Below are positions 1 to 7,480 of a stretch of DNA of 36,090 nucleotides, one piece after another. The notes beneath the pieces were generated by a model. The model ran no database searches, was not told the DNA's origin, and worked only from the letters and a program-made list of their open reading frames with translations. Origin of the DNA: Parachlamydiales bacterium (GTDB taxonomy: Bacteria; Chlamydiota; Chlamydiia; Chlamydiales; Parachlamydiaceae); the NCBI GenBank assembly GCA_020051075.1, contig JAGVJP010000081.1, positions 1 through 36,090 of the forward strand, read 5' to 3'. Each line of letters begins with the position of its first letter. Within the stretch, counting starts at the first letter, position 1. The translations under genes were made by a program, and so were the position numbers.

Positions 1-416
1 ATTATAATTGACGCGAAAGAGACGGAGTGCTCGAATGACTTGACAAATTCACATAGCAGGCTAACTCGCTTTTCGTGCCCCTGCCCGTGCCCCTGCCCGC
101 ATCCTATTACCCATATAGTCCACTTCGTCCATCATCTCGCTTAAATAGTTACAAATCTTATTTGATTTTCTTGTGACATATCATCATTTAATTTAGTAAA
201 TTCAATTTTATATAATAAAAATTTATTCAATTCAGGTAAAACCATCATCTTTGTGTTGTTTTCTGGACTTGTCACTCGCTTAAATTAAATTCTTTACACA
301 AATTAAAAATTTTAATTCATATATCAATTAAATAAATTACTATTATTTACTTTTTCGGTGATATATCGTATAACTTCGTGTTGAATTTTAGTAAAATTTA
401 CACAAATAGGTGAGTT
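1..416. other. AT-rich intergenic region at window start
   Basis: No gene is visible here. The only local structure is a perfect 12-nt tandem duplication of CGTGCCCCTGCC at 74-97, a GC-rich island in AT-rich DNA. The end of the region carries a usable ribosome-binding sequence (AGGTGAG, about 408-414) for the gene starting at 417. A TTGACA at 40-45 has no good -10 partner. Confidence 0.6.
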
Positions 417-1958
417 ATGCATGGTGTTGGAAGAGGTCCTAAGTTGAGTGGAATAAGTTTTTATAATAATAGCTCTGAAGAAGAAACTAAATATTCAGAT
501 TCGTCCGATGAATCGGGATTATCAATATTTGGATCATTAATTATTTGGGGACATGACCAGTCGCCTTCGTCAGATGAGTTATCAGTTGAATCAAATGATT
601 TACCTTATGAATTAAATGGTTCGCCTACATCTTTTGATGACTCGTTGAGTAGTTTGCCTAAATCTCCATATGTGATGAAAAGGTGTATAGAATCTATTGA
701 AAATGACGACCTCCAACCTGCTGGGTCGAACGAGCAATCATCAATAAAATTTGCAAAGACAGCATCAAATAGAAGTCTTAATTTTCTATTCTCAACATCA
801 ACCAGCGAATCGCCATCAAAAAGTTTGACAACAGAACCACCCTTCACCTCATCGATCACGTCAACGGTAAATCAGCAAACAACGCAATCTAAGAGTTTGC
901 CAAGTTTGCCAATTAGACTATCTTTTCCTACCGTTTCATGCGCTTCTTTGCCTATGCCTGATAGTTCATCTTTGCCAAGATCGTCAAGTCAGTCCTTACC
1001 TAAACCTAATTCCGAAAAAAAAGCTATTGTCACAACAGGCAAACGGGTCCCTCCCCAGACTCCTCGTAAACCGCCCAGTTCGTTAACTCGTTGGATTCCT
1101 GGTTTTGTTTCACCTGCATTGGCGGCATACAATAAATACCTCTCAATCATTCGAGGGTTAGACAATGGTAGACTGACATATCAAGGGCATGATTATCAAG
1201 TAGAAGCGATTGCAGGAGCCAAAGGGCAATATAAAAAAGCATTTATTGTTTGTCCTGGGCAACCAGAATTAATTCCAGGGCGTTCAAATGAAGAGATTTT
1301 GATCAAGGCTTTCCATGAAGAATGCGTGACAAAAGATTTCGCACAAATTGATCAGTTGACGCGTCAATCAATCAAACAATTTCGTGAATGTTTACAACAC
1401 GGTATTCCTGTCGCGTCCATTCTAAACATCGATCCTTCTACTGATTGTTTGATAGGCGATGTTTTTATTGTTCCGAACATTCCTTATGCTGTAGATCCCC
1501 AGCAATGGGCCATTCAAAGCGATGGGACAGATCCTCTCAAAGAGAGAAAGCCGGCCGATTTTCTTGAAATTGTCTCTGTGAAGCCGATTTTTAATACTGC
1601 AATCGCAAAACTCGTAAATCTTGATGCAAAACCAGATAATTTTCGCTTTTATTATAAACAAACAAGAGATGTGGTTGTTTCCGATTTTAGAGAAGTTGTA
1701 GAGGAAGGCGGAGAAAGCGACGATGATGATGTTGATCCTTTAGTTCTTATAGAAACGGTATGTAACCTATTCAAAGGTGTCGCTGAATGGGCAAATAACC
1801 GCCTTGAGGTATGGAACTTTCTCACTTCAGACTTTACACGGCTGAATCAACATAAAGATATTGTGTTTCTCGTAGAACAAGGACGGAAAGAGCATGAGGA
1901 AGTTGAGGAAAATAGATCAAAGAATGGCAGCGCGTCGTCGTCATCTAGCCACATTTGA
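417..1958 (+). CDS. Ser/Pro-rich protein with divergent protein-kinase-like C-terminal half
   Basis: No firm family is recognised. Seen: residues 1-225 are low complexity, Ser/Thr/Pro-rich and acidic near the start, with repeated SLP words at 160-195 (SLPSLP, SLPMP, SSLPR, QSLPK) and a basic PPQTPRKPP stretch at 212-220. Residues 230-490 look globular. They contain a glycine-loop-like GAKGQYKKAF (267-276), ILIKAF with Lys297, LDAKPDNF (402-409) and VVSDF (420-424), in the spacing and order of kinase subdomains I, II, VIb (DxKxxN) and VII (DFG, here DFR). The kinase-like reading is therefore inference from motif order. A short acidic run (433-440) and a poly-Ser tail (506-511) follow. There is no signal peptide or TM segment. 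The start at 417 is chosen because GGTGAG lies just upstream. The 3' end overlaps the convergent hydrolase gene by 14 bp. AT-rich composition and the Ser-rich N-terminus would suit a secreted effector, which is untested. Confidence 0.75.
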   Translation: MHGVGRGPKLSGISFYNNSSEEETKYSDSSDESGLSIFGSLIIWGHDQSPSSDELSVESNDLPYELNGSPTSFDDSLSSLPKSPYVMKRCIESIENDDLQPAGSNEQSSIKFAKTASNRSLNFLFSTSTSESPSKSLTTEPPFTSSITSTVNQQTTQSKSLPSLPIRLSFPTVSCASLPMPDSSSLPRSSSQSLPKPNSEKKAIVTTGKRVPPQTPRKPPSSLTRWIPGFVSPALAAYNKYLSIIRGLDNGRLTYQGHDYQVEAIAGAKGQYKKAFIVCPGQPELIPGRSNEEILIKAFHEECVTKDFAQIDQLTRQSIKQFRECLQHGIPVASILNIDPSTDCLIGDVFIVPNIPYAVDPQQWAIQSDGTDPLKERKPADFLEIVSVKPIFNTAIAKLVNLDAKPDNFRFYYKQTRDVVVSDFREVVEEGGESDDDDVDPLVLIETVCNLFKGVAEWANNRLEVWNFLTSDFTRLNQHKDIVFLVEQGRKEHEEVEENRSKNGSASSSSSHI

Positions 1959-2967
1959 CATTAGTATTAAGCCAAGTCAATAACGCTGCTGTCAGTTGAG
2001 GGAAATTTGTTAGGGTGTGGTTTCCATTCTTGATTTCCCAATAGTCTACTTGGTGTCCTGTCTCTTTTAAGGCGTTAACCATGTGATAGCCTTCATCTAG
2101 GGTGATGCGACTATCAGCAGTTCCTTGGACGACTAAGATAGGGAGAGATTGGCTGATTGCAGGGATTGTCTTTAACGGATCGCGTTTAGCAATCCATCCC
2201 TCACCTGAAGGGCTGTCTTGGTAGCCAAAGTCATCGATGAGCATCTGTTTCATATCATCGGGGCGGGAAGCAATTTGTTGGTGTAAATCGAGGATGCTCG
2301 ATAATGCCACCACTTTTGTGACCCGCTTCTGTAGTTCTGGGTAGCGAGCCAGCGTCAAAAACATCTCCAACCCACCGCGGCTTGGTCCGATCATGAATAA
2401 ACATTTTGATTGAGATGAAAAATTCAACTCTTTGTTTAGAGTTGGAAGGTAGTCGATCAGGTTTTTGATGTCGGCGACGTCGTTTCCGCCAAATTCATCG
2501 TTTCCTTCACTGATGCCGCCTCTTAATGTCGAAGAGAGGATGGTATAATCTCCAAGAGTTGCTAAGTCGTCCCCAGGAAAAGGAAGAGCAAAATTCCGAT
2601 TGCCAGTGCGGAATAACATAAGAGTTGGTGCATGATTGGCTTGAGGTGTGAAGCTGATGAATCCTTTGATCCATAACCCTTCACTTGGATAGCGGATGGC
2701 GAAGATTTTTCTTTGGTGGCTTTGTATCGATGCTCTAGCTTCTGCAGTTGTATAAGGACTGGCCAGGACTTCCTGAGTGATCTCCTTCCAGTTCTCGTTT
2801 GGTCCGAGTCGATAGAATTTTTCTATTGCCGTTGAATCACTCGCAATCTGAGCATTCTGATTTAAAAGAGCTGCTGTTGAATCAGCGGCATTTAAAGAGA
2901 ATAGGAAAAAGAGTGAGAATAGCAGAAATAGGCTGTGTCTCATAGCTGGCCTTTTTGTTGATTGCAT
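1945..2967 (-). CDS. secreted S9-like alpha/beta hydrolase (prolyl-oligopeptidase family)
   Basis: Predicted exported serine hydrolase. A signal peptide (MRHSLFLLFSLFFLF...LNAADS) starts at Met9, so translation may begin at 2943 rather than 2967. An alpha/beta-hydrolase fold follows: nucleophile elbow IGPSRGG with Ser196, acid in VQGTADSR (Asp285), and His317 in NGNHTL near the C-terminus, in the order and spacing of S9-type peptidases and acyl-aminoacyl peptidases. At 340 residues it carries the hydrolase domain with only a short N-terminal region and no full beta-propeller. The substrate cannot be read from sequence; peptide or ester hydrolysis in the periplasm is the family expectation. 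Its 3' end overlaps the convergent gene ending at 1958. Its 5' leader contains the left arm of the long inverted repeat (3000-3129). Confidence 0.85.
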   Translation of the reverse strand: MQSTKRPAMRHSLFLLFSLFFLFSLNAADSTAALLNQNAQIASDSTAIEKFYRLGPNENWKEITQEVLASPYTTAEARASIQSHQRKIFAIRYPSEGLWIKGFISFTPQANHAPTLMLFRTGNRNFALPFPGDDLATLGDYTILSSTLRGGISEGNDEFGGNDVADIKNLIDYLPTLNKELNFSSQSKCLFMIGPSRGGLEMFLTLARYPELQKRVTKVVALSSILDLHQQIASRPDDMKQMLIDDFGYQDSPSGEGWIAKRDPLKTIPAISQSLPILVVQGTADSRITLDEGYHMVNALKETGHQVDYWEIKNGNHTLTNFPQLTAALLTWLNTNVKCG

Positions 2968-2999
2968 GATTTGGATGCATCAATCGTGCCATCGATTGC

Positions 3000-3129
3000 A
3001 CAAGATAAGCAAAAGGGACAAAACAGGATGGGCAAGATCGCTTCGCGGCAGGATAGGCAAGATAGAGCAAAAAAATATACAGGATGGGAAGGATAGAAAA
3101 GATAGTGATGATTAGATGCAGCAATTCTG
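3000..3129 (+). repeat. left arm of long inverted repeat (palindromic element family)
   Basis: This arm is the reverse complement of 3268-3388, with about 4 mismatches over 121 aligned bases plus one 9-nt insertion (around 3097-3105, the AAAAGATAG unit). The 138-bp spacer (3130-3267) is AT-rich and presumably holds the divergent promoters. The 27-nt core at 3079-3105 starts ACAGGATGGG and ends GATAGAAAAGATAG; near-identical cores occur at 25081 and 32706. Confidence 0.9.
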
Positions 3130-3267
3130 GGTCAAAAACATCCCACAGGAATCCTAAGATAAAGAACAAGGAAGGTTGTTAAATTCAATGAATGCGCTTT
3201 GTCCCTGTTATGGATAAAGAATAATTTTATTTTTTATTTCTCATTTTTCGAGAAAATATTTTTCACT

Positions 3268-3388
3268 CAGAATTGCTGCATCTAATCATCACTATCCTTC
3301 CCATCCTGTATATTTTTTTGCTCTATCTTGCCTATCCTGCCGCGAAGCTATCCTGCCTATCCTGTTTTGTCCCTTTTGCCTATCTTGT
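3268..3388 (-). repeat. right arm of long inverted repeat (palindromic element family)
   Basis: Partner of 3000-3129. It begins CAGAATTGCTGCATC and ends TATCTTGT, and lies about 64 nt before the dipZ start. The left arm lies about 57 nt before Met9 of the hydrolase, so the two divergent genes have matching 5' leaders. This copy lacks the 9-nt GATAG-type duplication present in the left arm. Confidence 0.9.
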
Positions 3389-3451
3389 GAAGCTTGCAAT
3401 TTATGAGATGCACCTGTACTAAGAAGGATGGTAGGAAGGGGGAAATCATCC

Positions 3452-5191
3452 ATGTTCATATTAGCCCTATTTGCTTTCATGGCTGGATTGGTGACGGTGT
3501 TATCCCCTTGCATTCTACCAGTTCTTCCTGCGATATTGTCAGCAAGTTCAACCGGGGGAAATCGTCGGCCTCTCGGCGTCATTTGCGGACTCCTAACCAG
3601 TTTTATCTTCTTCACTCTTACGCTGAGTACACTCGTTCATGCATTGGGAATCTCTGCTAACGTTCTGCGCTATGTTGCTATCGCTTTGATTGCTGTGTTT
3701 GGATTGATTCTTTTCTTACCCAAGCTCAGCAATTGGTTTGCTTCAGCAACAGGCTCTTTAGCGGATGTTGGAGCTAAGGTACAGGCGATTTCCCAAGGAC
3801 AAAAACCTGGATTTGTCAGCGGATTTTTTATCGGTTCAGCGTTGGGATTAGTTTGGACGCCTTGTGCAGGACCGATTTTAGCCGCTATCACGACCTTAGT
3901 CGCAACACAGCAGGTCTCATGGCAAATTGTGGTGTTGACGGTTTCCTATAGCCTGGGTGCTGGGGTCCCTCTTCTTCTCATTGCATTCGGAGGCCACCGT
4001 TTAGTGACGTCGTCCCCTTGGCTATCAAGCCATACCGAGTCGATTCGCCGCCTCTTTGGAGCGGTGATGCTCCTCACAGCAGCTGCATTAGCGTTTCAAT
4101 GGGATGTTCTGTTTCAGCAGATGGTGCTTGATTATCTCCCCAGCTTCAATGTGGAAAATCACCCTCTTGTGAAAAAAGAGCTTGAACACTTGCGAGGCCC
4201 TTCCCGCTTTTCGCCTTCTGTGATTCAGTCTAAGGAGAGGAAAACAGGGGATTTGCCAGTCCTTGGCCAGGCTCCACCTATTATCGGAATTTCTGCCTGG
4301 ATCAATACCTCGCCCCTCACTCTGGAGCAATTAAAAGGGAAAGTTGTTTTAGTGGATTTCTGGACTTATAGCTGCATCAACTGTATCCGAACATTCCCTT
4401 ATCTTCGAAAATGGTATGACAAGTATCACGACAGAGGATTGGTGATTATCGGGGTTCACACACCTGAATTTGAATTCGAGAAAGATGAGAACAATGTTCG
4501 CGGTGCTGTGAAACGGTTTGAAATTAAATATCCCGTAGCATTGGATAATCAATACCAAACTTGGCAATCGTTCTCAAACTTCTACTGGCCTGCTCATTAT
4601 CTGATCGATCAAGAAGGAGATGTCAGGGAGATCCATTTTGGAGAAGGAGGGTATCAAGAGACTGAAAATGCCATCCGGTCGCTGTTGAACCTTCCTCCGC
4701 TCCTTGTCAAAGAAGAGAAAGAAGAAGCTGCTCCGATTATGCAAGGAATGACTCCTGAAACTTATTTAGGGTATAAACGGGCTGAGGCCTATGTCGCAGA
4801 AAACCGCATCGTCAAAGATGCCGCCGCTTCTTATGGCTATCATCAGCCTGTTGGTTCGAATGAAGTGGCTTTGCAAGGAATGTGGACAATTGGGGAAGAA
4901 TCTATTCTTTCTCAATCGGATTCATCTCGTTTGACGATTAATTTTAAAGCTGATCGTGTCCACCTGGTTTTGGGAGGGGTAAGTTCAAAGCCGATTCAAG
5001 TTGAGCTCGACGGACATCCGCTCCCGGAGAAATACCGTACTGAAGATATGAATGGGAAGGGGGAGATTATCGTTCATGAGCCTCGAAAATATGATATCGT
5101 CGATTTAAAAGGAGAGGATGGCCGCCACCTCTTAACGATTCAGATCCCTCAAGGTGTTGAGGTCTATGCCTTCACCTTCGGAGCCGAATAA
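3452..5191 (+). CDS. dipZ: DipZ-type membrane thiol-disulfide protein (CcdA domain + thioredoxin-like domain)
   Basis: A cytochrome-c-biogenesis/thiol-redox membrane protein that passes electrons from cytoplasmic thioredoxin to a fused extracytoplasmic thioredoxin-like domain. With the start at 3452 it has 579 residues. Residues 1-225 form a CcdA-like multispanning domain with paired cysteines in SPCILPVLP (Cys20) and TPCAGPI (Cys138). Residues 270-415 form a TlpA-like thioredoxin fold with CINC (Cys308, Cys311) and the cis-Pro region WPAHYLID. Residues 440-579 form a beta-rich C-terminal domain like the CBM-like module of mycobacterial DipZ. An upstream in-frame ATG exists at 3428, but AGGAAGGGGG sits 10 nt before the ATG at 3452, and the hydrophobic first helix starts there. 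The stop abuts the stop of the convergent gene at 5192. The partner substrate is unknown; a role in disulfide handling of envelope proteins is inferred. Confidence 0.9.
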   Translation: MFILALFAFMAGLVTVLSPCILPVLPAILSASSTGGNRRPLGVICGLLTSFIFFTLTLSTLVHALGISANVLRYVAIALIAVFGLILFLPKLSNWFASATGSLADVGAKVQAISQGQKPGFVSGFFIGSALGLVWTPCAGPILAAITTLVATQQVSWQIVVLTVSYSLGAGVPLLLIAFGGHRLVTSSPWLSSHTESIRRLFGAVMLLTAAALAFQWDVLFQQMVLDYLPSFNVENHPLVKKELEHLRGPSRFSPSVIQSKERKTGDLPVLGQAPPIIGISAWINTSPLTLEQLKGKVVLVDFWTYSCINCIRTFPYLRKWYDKYHDRGLVIIGVHTPEFEFEKDENNVRGAVKRFEIKYPVALDNQYQTWQSFSNFYWPAHYLIDQEGDVREIHFGEGGYQETENAIRSLLNLPPLLVKEEKEEAAPIMQGMTPETYLGYKRAEAYVAENRIVKDAAASYGYHQPVGSNEVALQGMWTIGEESILSQSDSSRLTINFKADRVHLVLGGVSSKPIQVELDGHPLPEKYRTEDMNGKGEIIVHEPRKYDIVDLKGEDGRHLLTIQIPQGVEVYAFTFGAE

Positions 5192-6094
5192 TCACACCCC
5201 GCCGTTCTTGACGAGTTTGTCCCAGTATTTGCGCATTTCGCGGTTGAGATATAAACGAATGCTCTTATAGTCGGGCCCTTTTGCGGGATATTCAGTGTCA
5301 ATGAAAGCAAACAACCCCTCTTTTGTTAAGGCGATGTTATCGGGCCGATAGCTTGAACCTTTGGCGCGGCTGATGATCACGTAAAGTTCATCCAAGTGCT
5401 CACGGGTGATTTTAGTGCGCCAAGCTCTGTAATTTTCTTTCTTGGGAGCGAGGTTCATATTCTTAGCGATTAGTATCGCATGATGCCTGACATAACCTTC
5501 TTCTAGTGGAGGCGGAGAGGGGTGTGCTGGGAGAGGGTAAATCCATTTATCGGCGACAACAAAGTGCTTAAAGCCTTTTTTCTTAATCACATTTCTGATC
5601 TTCTCAGCCCCTTGGCAACGTTTGACAAGCCATTCCCAACTTTCTTTACCATATTTTTTCCTGTTATCGTTGTCGAGGTATGCTTTAACGATATGGTGGG
5701 GGAGTAAAGGATGCTTTGCAACATAGACAAATGACCGTTTGCCAATTGAGAACGTTTTAAACCCTGCTTCAGTAAACGTCTGTTCGTTTGCTGTCGCCCG
5801 TTTTTCGAGAAAAATAGCATCGAGTTTGCCTTTCATCGGATGCTTTTGTGGAATCAGATAAGGGCGTAACTGCTTTTTGATTTTCGAAGGAATGTAAGGA
5901 TTGCCATCTAAATTGTTGTTCTCCTTCGATCGAACAATCGGGTTTTCAAAGGCTGTAGAAGCAAACTCTTGATCGTAAACTTCTTCTAACCAGGCATCCA
6001 AATCATTCGTATCAAAGTATTTGGAGTCAGCAACTGACGCATGTAGAGTTAAAAGCGAGCTAAACAAGAGGATAATATAAATCATTTTTTTCAT
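5192..6094 (-). CDS. exported protein with kinase-like motifs, function unknown
   Basis: A 300-residue protein with a clear N-terminal signal peptide (MKKMIYIILLFSSLLTLHAS, cleavage near 20-23). No family was recognised with certainty. Motif order suggests a degenerate protein-kinase-like fold: IVKAYL (Lys137) could be the subdomain II lysine. SSYRPDNIAL (247-256) resembles a catalytic loop with Asp252/Asn253, and FAFIDTEYP (Asp266, 262-270) occupies the place of DFG. The HRD His/Arg are not conserved. The mature N-terminal region (25-105) is acidic then basic with no motif. The stop codon immediately follows the dipZ stop on the other strand. It could be an effector or a periplasmic protein; the signal peptide points to Sec export. 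The kinase assignment is inference only. Confidence 0.75.
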   Translation of the reverse strand: MKKMIYIILLFSSLLTLHASVADSKYFDTNDLDAWLEEVYDQEFASTAFENPIVRSKENNNLDGNPYIPSKIKKQLRPYLIPQKHPMKGKLDAIFLEKRATANEQTFTEAGFKTFSIGKRSFVYVAKHPLLPHHIVKAYLDNDNRKKYGKESWEWLVKRCQGAEKIRNVIKKKGFKHFVVADKWIYPLPAHPSPPPLEEGYVRHHAILIAKNMNLAPKKENYRAWRTKITREHLDELYVIISRAKGSSYRPDNIALTKEGLFAFIDTEYPAKGPDYKSIRLYLNREMRKYWDKLVKNGGV

Positions 6095-6162
6095 ATTAAA
6101 GATGAGTGAAATTTTAGATATAATAGAATTTACACAAGTGGCTATTTAATTTAAACTGATAT

Positions 6163-6975
6163 TTAATGTTTGTCGCTTGACGCAAGATAATTGGTCAGAA
6201 TCTCATGGAGAGTTTCGTTAGACGCAAGAACTGTCGATGGGACTGACAAAGAAACCGGAAAGGAGTGGTTTTGCGACACTTTTCCACCAGCTTCTTCAAC
6301 TAAGATCTGTCCCGCTGCAAGATCCCATGGAAAGATATTGCACATCCAGAAAGCATCAGCTTTGCCGGCCGCCACATAAGCTAAACTGAGTGCCGCAGAG
6401 CCTATATTTCTAAAGATCGTTCCTGTTTTGCTCAGATGTAGAATTTTTTGGACGTTTAATAGAAGTGCCTCATCCATCACATAAGGCAATCCTGCTGCAA
6501 TGAGACAATGCTCAAGATTGTCTATCTGACTGACATGAATTTTTTTGTCGTTCAAATAGGCTCCTCGACCTCTTTCTGCGACAAATAGCTCGTCCGTCAT
6601 CGGTTGGTAGATGATTCCGCAAATGATCTGTCCATGCTGATAAGCGGCGATGCTGATGGCGAAGAGGGGAAGATGGTGAGCAAAGTTTGTTGTCCCATCA
6701 AGCGGGTCGATGATCCATAAGACATTCTCGTCTTGAGTAAAACCGGTGGATAGTCCACTCTCTTCTGCGAGGAAGTGATCATTCGGAAAGACTCCTTGAA
6801 TTGTTTTGATGATCAATGCTTCTGAAAGGTGATCATATTCTGTGACGAAATTCTGATGACCAGGTTTTGCAGTGATCTCAAAGTCTGAACCAAATCCTTT
6901 GCGCAAGATTGCACCTGCTTGTAGAGCCGCTTGAGTCGCTGTGAGGGTGTAGTTTGAGAAAGTAGATTTGTCCAT
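6163..6975 (-). CDS. suhB: inositol monophosphatase family protein (SuhB-like)
   Basis: A Mg2+-dependent phosphatase of the IMPase/SuhB family, 270 residues, the usual length. The metal-binding signature is intact: AEESG (Glu71/Glu72), WIIDPLDGTTNF (Asp90, Asp93, 88-98) and the C-terminal FPWDLAAGQILVEEAGG (Asp218, 216-231). It hydrolyses inositol-1-phosphate or related sugar phosphates; family members also include CysQ-type and NADP phosphatases, and SuhB acts on rRNA antitermination in enterobacteria, so the physiological substrate is open. AGGA lies before the ATG. It is divergent from the 54-residue acidic gene at 7143. The nearby PTP-like phytase (7481-8410) makes an inositol-phosphate role plausible but unproven. 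Confidence 0.9.
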   Translation of the reverse strand: MDKSTFSNYTLTATQAALQAGAILRKGFGSDFEITAKPGHQNFVTEYDHLSEALIIKTIQGVFPNDHFLAEESGLSTGFTQDENVLWIIDPLDGTTNFAHHLPLFAISIAAYQHGQIICGIIYQPMTDELFVAERGRGAYLNDKKIHVSQIDNLEHCLIAAGLPYVMDEALLLNVQKILHLSKTGTIFRNIGSAALSLAYVAAGKADAFWMCNIFPWDLAAGQILVEEAGGKVSQNHSFPVSLSVPSTVLASNETLHEILTNYLASSDKH

Positions 6976-7142
6976 TGCAATTCCTTTATTGTATGAATAA
7001 TCGTTTTATTTTATTGTTTTTTCTGGAAAGGGATAGCCATGATTTTTTCGGTAAGAGTTACCGTTGAAACCCTGTCACGCTAATCCGCTATCAAATATAA
7101 ATTGTAGCTAGTTTTTATTAAGCTGTAAATGGTGAGGTATCA

Positions 7143-7307
7143 ATGTTTAATAACCAGTTTTCTGACGAAGAGGATTTCGACGCGGAAGAAGAATTAGATG
7201 ATTTCGGTGACGAAGACGAAGATGAAGATTTAGATGAGGATGATGAAGACTTTGAAGACGATGAAGACTTTGAAGACGATGATGACTTTGAAGAAGAAGA
7301 AGACTAA
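7143..7307 (+). CDS. 54-residue highly acidic protein
   Basis: A short ORF that codes MFNNQFSDEEDFDAEEEL and continues almost wholly as Asp, Glu and Phe. About 70% of its residues are acidic. The tail contains imperfect repeats of DEDFEDD, with Phe every 6-7 residues (37, 43, 49). GTGAGG lies 6-11 nt before the ATG, a good Shine-Dalgarno spacing. There is no TM segment or signal peptide. The function is unknown. Very acidic small proteins can shield basic DNA- or RNA-binding proteins, and in Chlamydiae histone-like Hc1/Hc2 would be a possible basic partner, but this is speculation. A palindrome (7336-7403) follows 28 nt after the stop and may end its transcript. Confidence 0.65.
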   Translation: MFNNQFSDEEDFDAEEELDDFGDEDEDEDLDEDDEDFEDDEDFEDDDDFEEEED

Positions 7308-7335
7308 GTCTCTCTAAAAACTTTGTGCTAAGCAA

Positions 7336-7403
7336 AAAACAGGATAGGCAGGATCGCTTCGCCTGCCTATCCTGCCGCGAAGCGATCCTGCCTATCCTGT
7401 TTT
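7336..7403. repeat. palindrome with perfect 26-bp arms; bidirectional terminator and repeat-family member
   Basis: The left arm 7336-7361 and right arm 7378-7403 are perfect reverse complements (26 bp), with a 16-nt loop. It sits between the convergent acidic gene (stop 7307) and phytase gene (stop 7481). On the minus strand the stem runs directly into six Ts, so it would work as an intrinsic terminator for the phytase transcript. Read on the minus strand, 7403-7362 matches the 3020-3061 portion of the long inverted repeat almost base for base, so the same element family is used here at gene 3' ends. Confidence 0.85.
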
Positions 7404-7480
7404 GCCCCTTTATGCTTATCCTTGTTCCCTTTGCGACTCTTGTGCTCCTTTGCGTTAAAAAAGGGGGATGTTTGCAGCAT

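Noticed and set aside
1..416. tRNA or small RNA gene in the leading AT-rich region
   Set aside because: No cloverleaf-like pairing or CCA-type end was found by eye.
2882..3169. Hydrophobic 95-codon frame on the minus strand
   Set aside because: It runs through the inverted repeat and overlaps the hydrolase signal peptide in another frame; the TM-like look comes from the repeat.
3000..3388. CRISPR array or tandem repeat array
   Set aside because: The related repeats are inverted, not regularly spaced direct repeats, and no cas gene is present.
7434..7466. CTTTGCG...CTTTGCGTTAAAAAA strings at 7434 and 23667 as a specific element
   Set aside because: They share words but do not align cleanly beyond about 15 bases, so they are only noted as similar low-complexity 3' sequences.
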